Assembly: GCA_038246785.1 (NCBI GenBank)
Contig: JBBRVP010000040.1
Coordinates: 1-33,583, forward strand
Source of the DNA: JBBRVP01 sp038246785
GTDB lineage: Bacteria; Actinomycetota; Actinomycetes; Jiangellales; Jiangellaceae
Reading direction: 5' to 3'
DNA: 33,583 nt
Positions 15,696 through 23,900 of this stretch are shown here, one piece after another. Positions within the stretch are counted from its first letter, which is position 1, and every line of letters begins with the position of its first letter. The position numbers and the translations under genes are program-made. The notes under the pieces were generated by a model. That model was given only the letters and a program-made list of their open reading frames with translations. It searched no databases and had not been told where the DNA came from.

Positions 15696-16973
15696 GACCG
15701 GGTCCCGGACCGGGCGCTGCCGCACAGGCGCCTGGACGCCGTTGGCCTGCGCGGGCAGCCAGCGCTCGAGGCGCAGTGAGAGCAGCGCGAAGACGCCGCA
15801 CGCGAGCACCAGCCCGGTGATGAGCACCGTCCCGAGCCCGCGCCCGATGAGCTGCCCCGACAGCGCGGGTGCCGAAATGGCCGCCAGCTGGAAGGCGATC
15901 GAAGCCGCCGCGTTGTAGCGCCCGCGCAGCCTCGGCGGTGCCAGGTCGTTGGTGATCGCCGGCGCGATCGGGCTCAGCAGCGTCTCGCCGAAGCCGAAGA
16001 CAAGCAGTGACGTCACCAGAAGCACCGACCCCAGAGCCGACGCCGGGACCAGCCCGGACAGGCCGGTGACCGCCCACGCGAGCGCCCAGATGCCGGCGAG
16101 CAGAGCCAGCATGCGGGTGCGCCGGTGGCCTTCCATCCGCGACAGCACGGTCAGTTGCAGCAGCACGATGACGGCCGTGTTGGCGGCGAACGCGAGTCCG
16201 ATCGTCCGGGTGCCCGCCTCGCCGACGTCGCGGGCGTAGCCGACCCAGCCCGAGTCGAGCATCCCGTAGCCGACGAACGCCGAGATGAACACGACGCCGA
16301 GCGTGCGGCGGAACACCCGGTCGCTGAGCACGCCACGGTAGCCGCCGGGAGCCTCGACGCCGGCCGGCTCTTCGTGGGCGACGGTGTTGCCGACGTGGCG
16401 CAGCGGCCATGCCAAGAGCAGGAACGGCGCGAGGAAGCTCAGCGCGTCCGCGACGTAAACGATCTGGAACGTCACCGGCCGCGACACGTCGACGAAGACG
16501 GCGCCGAGCACGCCGCCGATGCCGATGCCGGCATTGAGCAGCGCGAAGGACAGCCCGAAGTAGCGGGATCGCGTCACGCTCGGCACGATCGCCGCGACCA
16601 GTGACTGGTTGGCCGGCCAGAACGCCGCCTGCCCCACCCCGATCAGGCCGTTGGCGAGGAACGCGTTTCCGGCGGTGTCGGCCTGGGACAGCACCAGCGC
16701 CCCCACGCAGCTGAACAGCAGGGCGGTCATCTGCACTCGGCGCGCCCCGAACCGGTCGATGAGCGCGCCCATCGGCGCCAGCAACACCAGCGCGACTGCC
16801 GCTGGGAGCGCGATGACCAAGCCCACCGTCTGGTAGCTCAGGCCGCGGATGTCGTGGAGGTAGACCACGAGGAACGGCAGCGCCAGCCCGGCTCCGAGCG
16901 CGTCGATCGCGACGCCGGCCAGCAGCAGGCGGGCGTCGCGCGGCAGCGTCGACCAGGGACGGTTCCTGGGCAT
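15681..16973 (-). CDS. Major facilitator superfamily transporter (drug-exporter type)
   Basis: A 430-residue polytopic membrane protein with about 12 hydrophobic helices. It has the MFS loop signature after helix 2 (MGALIDRFGARRVQ) and the QAAFWPANQSLVAAIVPS segment typical of drug:H+ antiporter-like members, with a cytoplasmic loop in the middle (about 190-215). Substrate is not predictable. ATG 16973 is preferred: on the minus strand a GATTCT box ends 6 nt before it, fitting a leaderless mRNA. A GTG 27 nt upstream is in frame but less suitable. It is divergent from the HAD-LarE gene (63 bp between starts) and convergent with S8-2. There is no regulator beside it, so a role in the protease block is not indicated. 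Confidence 0.88.
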   Translation of the reverse strand: MPRNRPWSTLPRDARLLLAGVAIDALGAGLALPFLVVYLHDIRGLSYQTVGLVIALPAAVALVLLAPMGALIDRFGARRVQMTALLFSCVGALVLSQADTAGNAFLANGLIGVGQAAFWPANQSLVAAIVPSVTRSRYFGLSFALLNAGIGIGGVLGAVFVDVSRPVTFQIVYVADALSFLAPFLLLAWPLRHVGNTVAHEEPAGVEAPGGYRGVLSDRVFRRTLGVVFISAFVGYGMLDSGWVGYARDVGEAGTRTIGLAFAANTAVIVLLQLTVLSRMEGHRRTRMLALLAGIWALAWAVTGLSGLVPASALGSVLLVTSLLVFGFGETLLSPIAPAITNDLAPPRLRGRYNAAASIAFQLAAISAPALSGQLIGRGLGTVLITGLVLACGVFALLSLRLERWLPAQANGVQAPVRQRPVRDPVADPT

Positions 16974-16979
16974 AGCCCG

Positions 16980-16985
16980 AGAATC
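16980..16985 (-). promoter_or_regulatory. -10-like box (GATTCT) for the MFS gene
   Basis: On the minus strand GATTCT is followed by 6 nt and ATG 16973. It keeps the A at position 2 and the T at position 6 of actinobacterial -10 elements. It is one half of a divergent promoter region with the HAD-LarE gene. Confidence 0.35.
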
Positions 16986-17024
16986 CCAGTGCTCACCCAC
17001 GGCAGTCACCCCGGTTTCGGCTCG

Positions 17025-17030
17025 TACGCT
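17025..17030 (+). promoter_or_regulatory. -10 box (TACGCT), leaderless start of HAD-LarE
   Basis: TACGCT is followed by GACCGG and GTG 17037. The same 16-base string, GTACGCTGAYCGGGTG, recurs on the minus strand before the gene starting at 19421. Two independent genes therefore share an almost identical leaderless start. Confidence 0.55.
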
Positions 17031-17036
17031 GACCGG

Positions 17037-18503
17037 GTGCCGGTGGCCGCCGCCCCCAAGTTCCTCGACGTGGGTTCGCCCGTCGTTGCGTTCGACCTCG
17101 ACCTCACCCTCGTCGACACCGCCCCCGGCATCGTGGCCACCCTGCAGCAGGTGGGGGAGGAGCTGGGCCACCCGCTCGACGCTGATGACATCCGGGCCGG
17201 CATCGGACTTCCGCTCAACGTCATGATCGCCGGGCGCATCCCTGCCGCGCTGTCCGACCGTGCGGTCGCCCGCTACCGCGAGCTCTACCCGACCATCGGC
17301 GTGCCGGCCTCCTCGGCGTTGCCCGGCGCCGCCGAGGCCCTCGCCGCCGTCGGTGTCCACGGCGGCCGGGCTTTCGTCGTCAGCGCCAAGATCGAGTCTG
17401 CGGTCAGCGCGGTGCTCGAGCAGGCTGGTCTGGTCACCCATGGCGTCACGGGGGGCCGCTACGGCGCCGGCAAGGCCTCCGCCATCCGTGCCTACGGCGC
17501 CGCGATCATGGTCGGCGACCACCCCGGAGACATGGCGGGCGCGCGGGCCGCCGGAGCGGTGGCGGTGGCCGTCACCACGGGTGCGCACGACGCGGCGGCG
17601 CTGCGGGCAGCCGGCGCCGAGGTGGTGCTCGACTCCCTCACCGCATTCCGCGACTGGCTGGACGGCTGGCTGCTGCCGCTGCGCCTCACCGCGCTCGACG
17701 AGCACCTGCGGCGGCTGGGCAGCGTCCTCGTCGCGTTCTCCGGCGGCGCCGACTCGGCGTTCCTGCTCGCCGCGGCCGTCCAGGCGCTGGGTCCGGACCG
17801 CGTGGTCGCGGCCACGGCCGTGTCGCCGTCGCTTCCGGCGGCCGAGCGCTCGTCGGCCGCCGCGGTCGCTGCCGAGGTCGGCGTACGCCACGTCGAGGTA
17901 ACGACCCACGAGGGCGAACGACCGGGGTACCGCGCAAACGGCGGCGACCGCTGCGCGTTCTGCAAGGCCGAGCTGCTCGACGTCCTGGGCCCGACGGCCC
18001 GCTCGCTGGGCCTGGCCGCGGTCGTCACCGGCACCAACGCCGACGACTCGCGCGCCGGCTTCCGGCCCGGCATCCGCGCCGCCACCGACCGCGGAGCGCT
18101 CACCCCGCTGCGTGACGCCGGACTGACCAAGCCGCAGGTGCGCATGGCCTCCCTGGACTGGGGGCTCTCGACCTGGGACAAGCCGGCCGCTGCCTGCCTG
18201 GCGTCGCGGGTGGCGTACGGGGTGGAGGTCACACCGACGAGGCTGGCCCGGGTGGAGCGGGCCGAGGTGGCCCTGCGCAACGCGCTTGCCGGCTGGGGCG
18301 CGCGCGACCTGCGCGTGCGTGACCTGGGCGACGGCGTGGCCCGGGTCGAGGTCGACCACTCCCTCGTGCACCGCGTCAGCGGCTCCGCCGAGGTGACGAC
18401 GGCGGTTCTGGAGGCCGGCTTCCGCGCCGTCGAGGTCGACCCGCGCGGGTTCCGGTCTGGTGCGCTCAACGAGTTGCTGGTGGCTCCCGAGCGTTGGCGC
18501 TGA
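17037..18503 (+). CDS. HAD phosphatase - LarE (sulfur transferase) fusion protein
   Basis: A 488-residue two-domain protein. The N-terminal half is a HAD-superfamily hydrolase: Asp20/Asp22/Thr24 in FDLDLTLVDT, and a late acidic motif in IMVGDHPGDMAGARAAGA. The C-terminal half (about 220-488) is LarE-like: PP-loop SGGADS (235-240), RCAFCK (Cys306, Cys309), GTNADD, and ACLASRVAYG (Cys387). LarE performs the ATP-dependent sulfuration that makes the nickel-pincer cofactor of lactate racemase. The Lactobacillus plantarum enzyme sacrifices one Cys, whereas LarE proteins with three Cys are reported to carry a [4Fe-4S] cluster; this protein has the three-Cys pattern. No larA, larB or larC is present, so the true substrate may differ. 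GTG 17037 is fixed by the TACGCT box 6 nt upstream. The HAD part could act on the NMN/NaAD-type phosphate substrate, which is speculation. Confidence 0.85.
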   Translation: MPVAAAPKFLDVGSPVVAFDLDLTLVDTAPGIVATLQQVGEELGHPLDADDIRAGIGLPLNVMIAGRIPAALSDRAVARYRELYPTIGVPASSALPGAAEALAAVGVHGGRAFVVSAKIESAVSAVLEQAGLVTHGVTGGRYGAGKASAIRAYGAAIMVGDHPGDMAGARAAGAVAVAVTTGAHDAAALRAAGAEVVLDSLTAFRDWLDGWLLPLRLTALDEHLRRLGSVLVAFSGGADSAFLLAAAVQALGPDRVVAATAVSPSLPAAERSSAAAVAAEVGVRHVEVTTHEGERPGYRANGGDRCAFCKAELLDVLGPTARSLGLAAVVTGTNADDSRAGFRPGIRAATDRGALTPLRDAGLTKPQVRMASLDWGLSTWDKPAAACLASRVAYGVEVTPTRLARVERAEVALRNALAGWGARDLRVRDLGDGVARVEVDHSLVHRVSGSAEVTTAVLEAGFRAVEVDPRGFRSGALNELLVAPERWR

Positions 18504-18572
18504 CGCCCCCTCCGTACCCGTTTTACCGACCGCGCTCGCGGGGAGGGTTCTGCGCAGCCCAGGAGGTCCGTC

Positions 18573-19160
18573 ATGAGTGCCACGCAGGTAGTCCTGCTCG
18601 TCGTGCTGGTCGTGGTCGTCGTTGCCGTCGCCGCCTTCTTCGTGCAGCGGTCGCGGCGACAGAAGGAGTCGCGCCGCCGGCAGCTGCGCGAGCGGTTCGG
18701 CCCCGAGTACGAGCGTGCCGTGCAGGACAGCGGAGACCGCCGGCAGGCCGAACGCCACCTCGCCGACGTGGCCGAGCGCCACGACCGGCTCGAACTGCGC
18801 CCGCTGTCGGCGCAGTCACTAGCCGCCTACGCCGACCGCTGGTCCGGCGTGCAGCAGGCCTTCGTCGACGACCCGTATGGCGCGGTCGACACCGCCGACG
18901 CGCTGGTGCAGGACGCCATGCGCGAGCGCGGCTACCCGGTGGACGACTTCGAGCAGCGCGCCGACATCGTCTCGGTGGACCACCCCGACGTCGTCCAGCA
19001 CTACCGGTCTGCGCACGCGGTCCACCACGGCGACCTGCGCTCGGTCAGCACCGAGGATCTGCGGGAGGCCCTCGTCCACTACCGGGCGCTGTTCACCGAG
19101 CTGATCGGCGCCGGACCGGCCGACGGCCCCGACCGGGAGGCGGAGCACCGCGAGCACTGA
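18573..19160 (+). CDS. Membrane-anchored hypothetical protein
   Basis: A 195-residue protein with one N-terminal transmembrane helix (about residues 5-23, VVLLVVLVVVVVAVAAFFV) followed by a basic stretch (QRSRRQKESRRRQ) and a soluble, mainly helical domain, so a cytoplasmic domain hung from the membrane is likely. Motifs such as RFGPEYERAV, YADRWSGVQQAFVDDP and RERGYPVDDFEQRA recur in an uncharacterised family common in actinobacteria; I know of no assigned function. AGGAGG lies 6 nt before ATG 18573, so this gene has a classic ribosome binding site, unlike several neighbours. It is codirectional with HAD-LarE 69 bp upstream and convergent with the small gene at 19188. Confidence 0.75.
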   Translation: MSATQVVLLVVLVVVVVAVAAFFVQRSRRQKESRRRQLRERFGPEYERAVQDSGDRRQAERHLADVAERHDRLELRPLSAQSLAAYADRWSGVQQAFVDDPYGAVDTADALVQDAMRERGYPVDDFEQRADIVSVDHPDVVQHYRSAHAVHHGDLRSVSTEDLREALVHYRALFTELIGAGPADGPDREAEHREH

Positions 19161-19187
19161 TCGTTGACGCTCTGCTGTGGGTCGCGC

Positions 19188-19421
19188 TCAGCGGCGGCGG
19201 TGACGGCGCGCCCGCGCCCGCGCCGTACCGAGCAGACCCAGCAGCACCAGCCCGAAACCGAGCGGCAGCAGCATGGCAACCAGGTAGGCCCAGGTGCCCG
19301 GCAGCGATGCACCGGTGAAGTACCGGCCGAGGATGAGCCCGACGGCCAGCGCCCCGACGGCACCGAGCACCCCGCCGACGCGGGCGAGCACGTCGAGCCG
19401 TGCCTGACCCGGACCGCTCAC
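19188..19421 (-). CDS. Small two-helix membrane protein
   Basis: A 77-residue protein with two hydrophobic helices (VGGVLGAVGALAVGLILG and WAYLVAMLLPLGFGLVLLGL) and an Arg-rich C-terminus (ARARARRHRRR), predicting both ends on the cytoplasmic side. I do not recognise a family. GTG 19421 is chosen because TACGCT at 19428-19433 (minus strand) ends 6 nt upstream, the same layout as HAD-LarE. A longer frame exists upstream but would overlap the cold-shock promoter and add no hydrophobic or conserved content. Confidence 0.6.
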   Translation of the reverse strand: MSGPGQARLDVLARVGGVLGAVGALAVGLILGRYFTGASLPGTWAYLVAMLLPLGFGLVLLGLLGTARARARRHRRR

Positions 19422-19427
19422 CCGATC

Positions 19428-19433
19428 AGCGTA
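19428..19433 (-). promoter_or_regulatory. -10 box (TACGCT), leaderless start of the 77-aa membrane protein
   Basis: The minus strand reads TACGCT, GATCGG, GTG. It is nearly identical to the HAD-LarE start region and indicates a leaderless transcript. Confidence 0.55.
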
Positions 19434-19498
19434 CGGAGCGGGCTGGCGACCGGTCGGGCGGACCGAAGCGTGGTTGCCCAGCGGCCCGGTCGCCCGCA

Positions 19499-19504
19499 TA
19501 CGCT
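19499..19504 (+). promoter_or_regulatory. Probable promoter -10 (TACGCT) of the cold-shock gene
   Basis: TACGCT with TTGCCC at 19474-19479 as a possible -35 (19-bp spacer). The predicted start point near 19511 gives a 5' leader of about 75 nt carrying three 10-bp repeats, in contrast to the leaderless genes nearby. Confidence 0.4.
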
Positions 19505-19541
19505 GTGCCCGCCGACCCGCGCCGGGCCGGCGGCTTCCCTG

Positions 19542-19571
19542 GCATCCACGAGCATCCACGAGCATTCACGA
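19542..19571. repeat. Three 10-bp tandem repeats in the cold-shock leader
   Basis: GCATCCACGA occurs twice (19542-19551, 19552-19561), followed by GCATTCACGA (19562-19571), just upstream of the cold-shock gene's ribosome binding site. The repeat period of 10 bp fits one helical turn. It could be a regulator site or an mRNA feature of the leader. Confidence 0.7.
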
Positions 19572-19586
19572 GCGAACGAGGTCCCC

Positions 19587-19967
19587 GTGCCCACCGGCCG
19601 CGTCAAGTTCTACGACACCGAGAAGGGCTTCGGCTTCCTGGCCAAGGACGGCGGAGGCGACGTGCACGTCAGCGCCTCCGCGGTCCCGGCCGGGGTCGTG
19701 CTGCGCAAGGGACAGCGGGTGGAGTTCGGGGTGGCCGAGGGGCGCCGCGGGGAGCAGGCGCTGTCGGTCCGGCCGCTCGAGCCGGTGCCCTCGGTGTCCA
19801 AGGCGCTGCGCAAGGACCCCGAGCAGATGGCGCTCATCGTCGAGGACCTCATCAAGATGCTCGACGGCATCGGCAACGACTACCGGCGCGGACGGCACCC
19901 CGAAGGCCGGCGCGCCGGCCAGGTGGCGGCGGTGTTGCGGGCAGTCGCGGACGACCTCGACCGCTGA
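19587..19967 (+). CDS. Cold-shock domain protein with C-terminal helical extension
   Basis: A 126-residue cytosolic single-stranded nucleic acid binding protein, an RNA-chaperone type. The cold-shock OB fold spans about 1-65, with GRVKFYDTEKGFGFL (RNP1 is KGFGFL) and DVHVSASAV in the RNP2 position, where the usual Phe is His/Val-shifted. A C-terminal extension of about 60 residues (SKALRKDPEQMALIVEDLIK) is typical of the longer actinobacterial cold-shock proteins such as mycobacterial CspB, rather than the 67-residue CspA type. GTG 19587 has GAGG 5 nt upstream. Its leader carries three 10-bp repeats. An inverted-repeat cluster follows before DUF3027. Confidence 0.92.
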   Translation: MPTGRVKFYDTEKGFGFLAKDGGGDVHVSASAVPAGVVLRKGQRVEFGVAEGRRGEQALSVRPLEPVPSVSKALRKDPEQMALIVEDLIKMLDGIGNDYRRGRHPEGRRAGQVAAVLRAVADDLDR

Positions 19968-19987
19968 CCGCCCCTCGCCCCCGGCCG

Positions 19988-20101
19988 CCATCAGTCAGGC
20001 CGCTGCGGGGCCTGAGCCGCGGGTGAACCTGACTGACGCGGCGGGCAGCGCGTGTGTCAGGCGCTGCCGGGGCGGGGGCCGCGGCAGAGCCTGACTGATG
20101 G
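19988..20101. repeat. Inverted-repeat cluster (family C), between csp and DUF3027 genes
   Basis: CCATCAGTCAGGC (19988-20000) and its exact reverse complement (20089-20101) bracket 88 bp. A third, inverted copy of the arm core, CCTGACTGA, lies at 20028-20036. The interior contains further short stems such as GGCAGCGC facing GCGCTGCC. The element could fold as two adjacent hairpins or one long one. It probably ends transcription from the cold-shock gene, or is a compact repeat unit. Confidence 0.75.
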
Positions 20102-20175
20102 GGCTGGCCGAGGCGCGCGCAACGGATCCGAGGTGCCGGCCGGCCTCGACACGCCGCGGTCGGCCCGCCGCCTGC

Positions 20176-20181
20176 GACAAT
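20176..20181 (+). promoter_or_regulatory. -10-like box (GACAAT), leaderless start of DUF3027 gene
   Basis: GACAAT is followed by 7 nt and GTG 20189. It supports GTG 20189 over the ATG at 20180, which overlaps the box. Confidence 0.45.
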
Positions 20182-20188
20182 GCGCCGC

Positions 20189-20992
20189 GTGAGCACCCCC
20201 ACCGCCCCCGTTCGCGTGCCGGTCGCCCGCGCCCGCCGCACGCCCAAGCCGGACGCCATCGCGCTCGGGGCGGTCGATGAGGCCCGCGCCTCGTTGGTCG
20301 ACGCGGCGGGCGTCGACGCGGTGGGCGAACACCTGGCCGCCGAGATGGAGGGCGAGCGGGTCGCCACCCACCTGTTCGCGGCGACGCTGCCGGGCTACCG
20401 CGGCTGGCAATGGGCGGTCATCGTTGCCCGCGCCTCCCGCGCCAAGTCCGTGACGATCGACGAGTCGGTCCTGTTGCCCGGCCCGCAGGCCATCGTCGCC
20501 CCGCCGTGGGTGCCCTGGAGCGAGCGCGTGCAGCCCGGCGACCTCGGCGCCGGCGACCTGCTGCCAGTGCGCCACGACGACCCGCGCCTCGCGCCCGGCT
20601 GGACCGGAGCCGGCGAGGGCCGGCCGACGGCTGACGACGTGCGCGCCGTCGCCGAGGAGCTGGGTCTCGGCAGGGAGCGGGTGCTTTCGGTGGAGGGCCG
20701 CGACATGGCGGCGATGCGCTGGTACGACGGCGAGGGCGGGCCGGCGTCGGAGGTGGCGCAGCACGCGCCCGCCCACTGTGCGAGCTGCGGCTTCGCCGTG
20801 CGGCTGGGCGGCCCGCTCGGGCAGGCGTTCGCCGTGTGCGCCAACGAACACTCGCCGCGCGACGGCGCCGTCGTGGCGTTCGAGTTCGGCTGCGGCGCGC
20901 ACTCCAGCGTCGAGGAGGCGGGGCCTGCGCTGATGGCGGCGCTGCAGCAGCCGGTGCTCGACACGATGCGGCCCGACCCGCTGGGGCGGTGA
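20189..20992 (+). CDS. DUF3027 family protein with zinc-ribbon-like Cys pairs
   Basis: A 267-residue actinobacterial protein matching the DUF3027 pattern: an N-terminal part with EHLAAEMEGERVATHLF and YRGWQWAVIVARA, then WVPWSERVQPGDLGAGDLLP, and a C-terminal Cys/His-rich segment (HCASCGFAVRLGG, then VCANEHSPRDG and FGCGAHSS) that could bind a metal. Function is not known to me. GTG 20189 is chosen from the GACAAT box. Its stop overlaps the GTG of the GHKL ATPase gene by 4 bp (GTGA), so the two are translationally coupled and probably work in one process. Confidence 0.85.
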   Translation: MSTPTAPVRVPVARARRTPKPDAIALGAVDEARASLVDAAGVDAVGEHLAAEMEGERVATHLFAATLPGYRGWQWAVIVARASRAKSVTIDESVLLPGPQAIVAPPWVPWSERVQPGDLGAGDLLPVRHDDPRLAPGWTGAGEGRPTADDVRAVAEELGLGRERVLSVEGRDMAAMRWYDGEGGPASEVAQHAPAHCASCGFAVRLGGPLGQAFAVCANEHSPRDGAVVAFEFGCGAHSSVEEAGPALMAALQQPVLDTMRPDPLGR

Positions 20993-23900
20993 CCGCGGCG
21001 GGGCCGGTGGCCGCGACCGGGCCGGCCGACGACCCGTACGGCACCGCAGCCCTCCGCAGCGCCGTCCTCGCTGCCTGGGCGGCGTCGCCCGCCCGGTTCC
21101 GCGAGGACGCGAACGCCGAGGAGGACCTCGCGCGCGGCGGCTACCGCGACCGCGTCCTCGTCGAGCTGGCGCAGAACGCCGCCGACGCGGCCGCGCGCTC
21201 CGGTGAGCGTGGGCGCCTGCTCCTGCGGCTGGCCGATGACGGCCTGGTGGCCGCCAACACCGGCGTGCCACTCGACCGCGCCGGAGTCGAGGCGCTGTCC
21301 GCGCTGCGCGCTTCGGCCAAGCGCGACCATGACCCGCTGAGCACGGCCGGTCGCTTCGGGGTGGGGTTCGCCGCGGTGAGGGCGGTCGCCGACGAGGTCC
21401 GGGTGGCGTCAGGCGCGGGGGCGGTGGGCTGGTCGCTGGCGGCGACGCGGGCGGCGGTGGCCGACGTGCCGGCGCTGGCCGGCGAGGTCGCCCGGCGGGG
21501 GGACGCGCTGCCCGTCCTTCGGCTGCCCGCACCGGCCGTCGCCACCGTGCCGGACGGCTACGCCACCGCCGTCTTCCTGCCGCTGCGCGATGGCGCCGCC
21601 GAGGCGCTGGTGCGCTCCCTGCTCGCGGCACTGGGCGATGCGCTGCTGCTGTCACTGCCCGCGCTGTCCGAGGTCGTCGTGGAGGCGGACGGGGTACGCC
21701 GGGTGCTGAGCGCCGAGCCCGACGGCGACGACGTCGTCATCCGCGACGACGATCGGGCGACGCGCTGGCGGCGGGTTTCGGCTCGGGGCCCTCTCGACGC
21801 CTCGTTGCTGTCCGACCGGCCGGTGGAGGAGCGTGCCCGGGCGGTGTGGGCGGTCACCGTGGCCGTGCCGGTGGACGAGGCCGACCGCCCCACGCCGTTG
21901 CCGGAGGACCTTCCCCGCATGCTGCACGCGCCGACGCCGACCGACGAGCCGCTGTCGCTGCCGGCACTGGTCATCGCCTCGGTACCGCTGGAGCCCACGC
22001 GACGCCGCAGCGCACCCGGGCCGCTGCGCGACTTCGTGCTGGACCGGGCGGGGGATGCCTACGCGGGCCTCGTCGCCGGGCTTCCGGCCGACCGTACGGT
22101 GCTCGACCTGGTCCCGCCGGCGCTGGCCGTGGAGCCGGTCGACGCCCGGATCGGCGCCGCAGCGCTGGAGCGGCTGTCGACCGCGCCGTGGCTGCTCGCC
22201 GCACGATCATCCGAGGGGCGGTCCGGTGAGCCGCCCGATGATCCACCCGGGGACCGGCTCCGACCGGACACCGCGGTCACCGTGCCGGCGGCCCGCGGCG
22301 CGAGCCGCCCGGCAGTGCTCGCCGAGGTAGTCGCCGACCTCGTCGACCCGGCCTGGTGGGGACACCCGGCGCTGCGCCGGCTCGGCGTCGCCGAGCTGGA
22401 CCTGGCCGAGGTACTCGACGTCCTCGCCTCGCGCCAGGCGGCCCCGGCCTGGTGGCGAGGTCTGTATGCCGCGTTGGACGGTGCCGACCCGGAGGCTCTC
22501 GCCGGACTGCCGGTGCCCCTCGCCGACGGCCGGGTGGTGCGCGGGGCACGCGGCACGTTCCTCCCCTCCAACGGCCTGCCCCTGCCGCCGGAGGCCGCCC
22601 GGCTGCTGGGCCTGCGGCTGGTCGACCCGGCCGCCGCCCACGTGCTGCTGGCGCGGCTGGGCGCCGACGAAGCCGACCCTGGCAGGCTGCTCGGCGCGCC
22701 GTCCGTCGTGGCGGCGGTCGCCGCGGCCGGTCCCGACGACGACCTCGAGACGCTCGCGGCGTCGGTGCTCGGCCTGGTGGCCGCCGGCGCGGCGCGCGCG
22801 CAGGAGCACCCGTGGCTGGCCGAGCTGCCGCTGCGCGACGCCGACGGTGAGCCGGCCCCGGCGGGCGAGCTCGTGCTGCCCGGCTCGGCAGCGGCGCAGG
22901 TGTTCGACCCCGAGGCGGCTGTGCCGGTCGCCGCCGACCTCGTCTCGCGATGGGGGGTTGAGGTGCTGACCCGGGTGGGGGTGCTGGCGACGTTCGGGCT
23001 GCTCCGAGATGCCGACGTACCCCTCGACGGCACCGCCGAGCACGACCTCGACGACGAGGCCTCCTGGGTGGACGACGTACGCCGCGGGCTGCCGCTCGAC
23101 ACGGTGCCGCCGGTGCTGGCCGAGCTGGCAGCGGTGCGCGACCTCGACGTCGTCCGCGCGGACGCGTGGCCGCAGGCGCTGCGGATGCTCGAGGCCGACC
23201 CGGCCCTGCGGGCCGCCGTGGTGGGGCCGGCGTTCGCGCTCGTAGCAGGCCGACGGGTGGCGGTCCCGACGTACGCCGGGTGGTGGATCGCCCGACACGC
23301 TCGGCTCGACGCGCGCCCGCCGAACACGCTGCGCGCCGCCGACAGCGACCAGGCGCTCGCGGGGCTCTACGACGCCGTCGAGCTGCCCGGCGTGAGCGCC
23401 GCGCTGCTCGCGGCGGTCGGCGTACGCACGGCGCTCGGCCCCGAGCTGGCCGCGGACCTCGTCGCGCGGCTGGCCGACCCGGAACACGAGGTGAGCGCGG
23501 TGTCGCTGGTGCGGCTGCTGGTTGCCGTCGCCGGTGCCGACCCGGAGGCGGTGCCGCCACCGGAGGCCGTACGCGTGCCCGACGGGGACCGCACCCGCGT
23601 CGTACCCGCTTCCGACGCCGTCGTCGTCGACGCGCCGTACTGGCTGCAGCTCGACCTCCCGGCCCCGCTGCCGCTACCGGCTTCCGCAGCCCCTGCCGTC
23701 GCCGATCTGCTGGATCTGCCGATGGCGTCCGAGGTGGTCGATGCGGCGCCGCCACCAGGTGATCACGCTGCCGTGCCGACCTCCGTGTCCGGCCTCCTGC
23801 CCGCGGCACCGCGCGACTACGTCGAGCACGACGAGCTGCTGGTGGCCGGCCGCGAGGTCGACTGGTGGGTGCACGGCGGGGAGGTGCATGCCGCGACCCT

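Noticed and set aside
20057..21655. 532-codon frame on the minus strand over DUF3027 and GHKL genes
   Set aside because: Antisense to two recognised proteins and rich in Pro/Arg, with no motifs.
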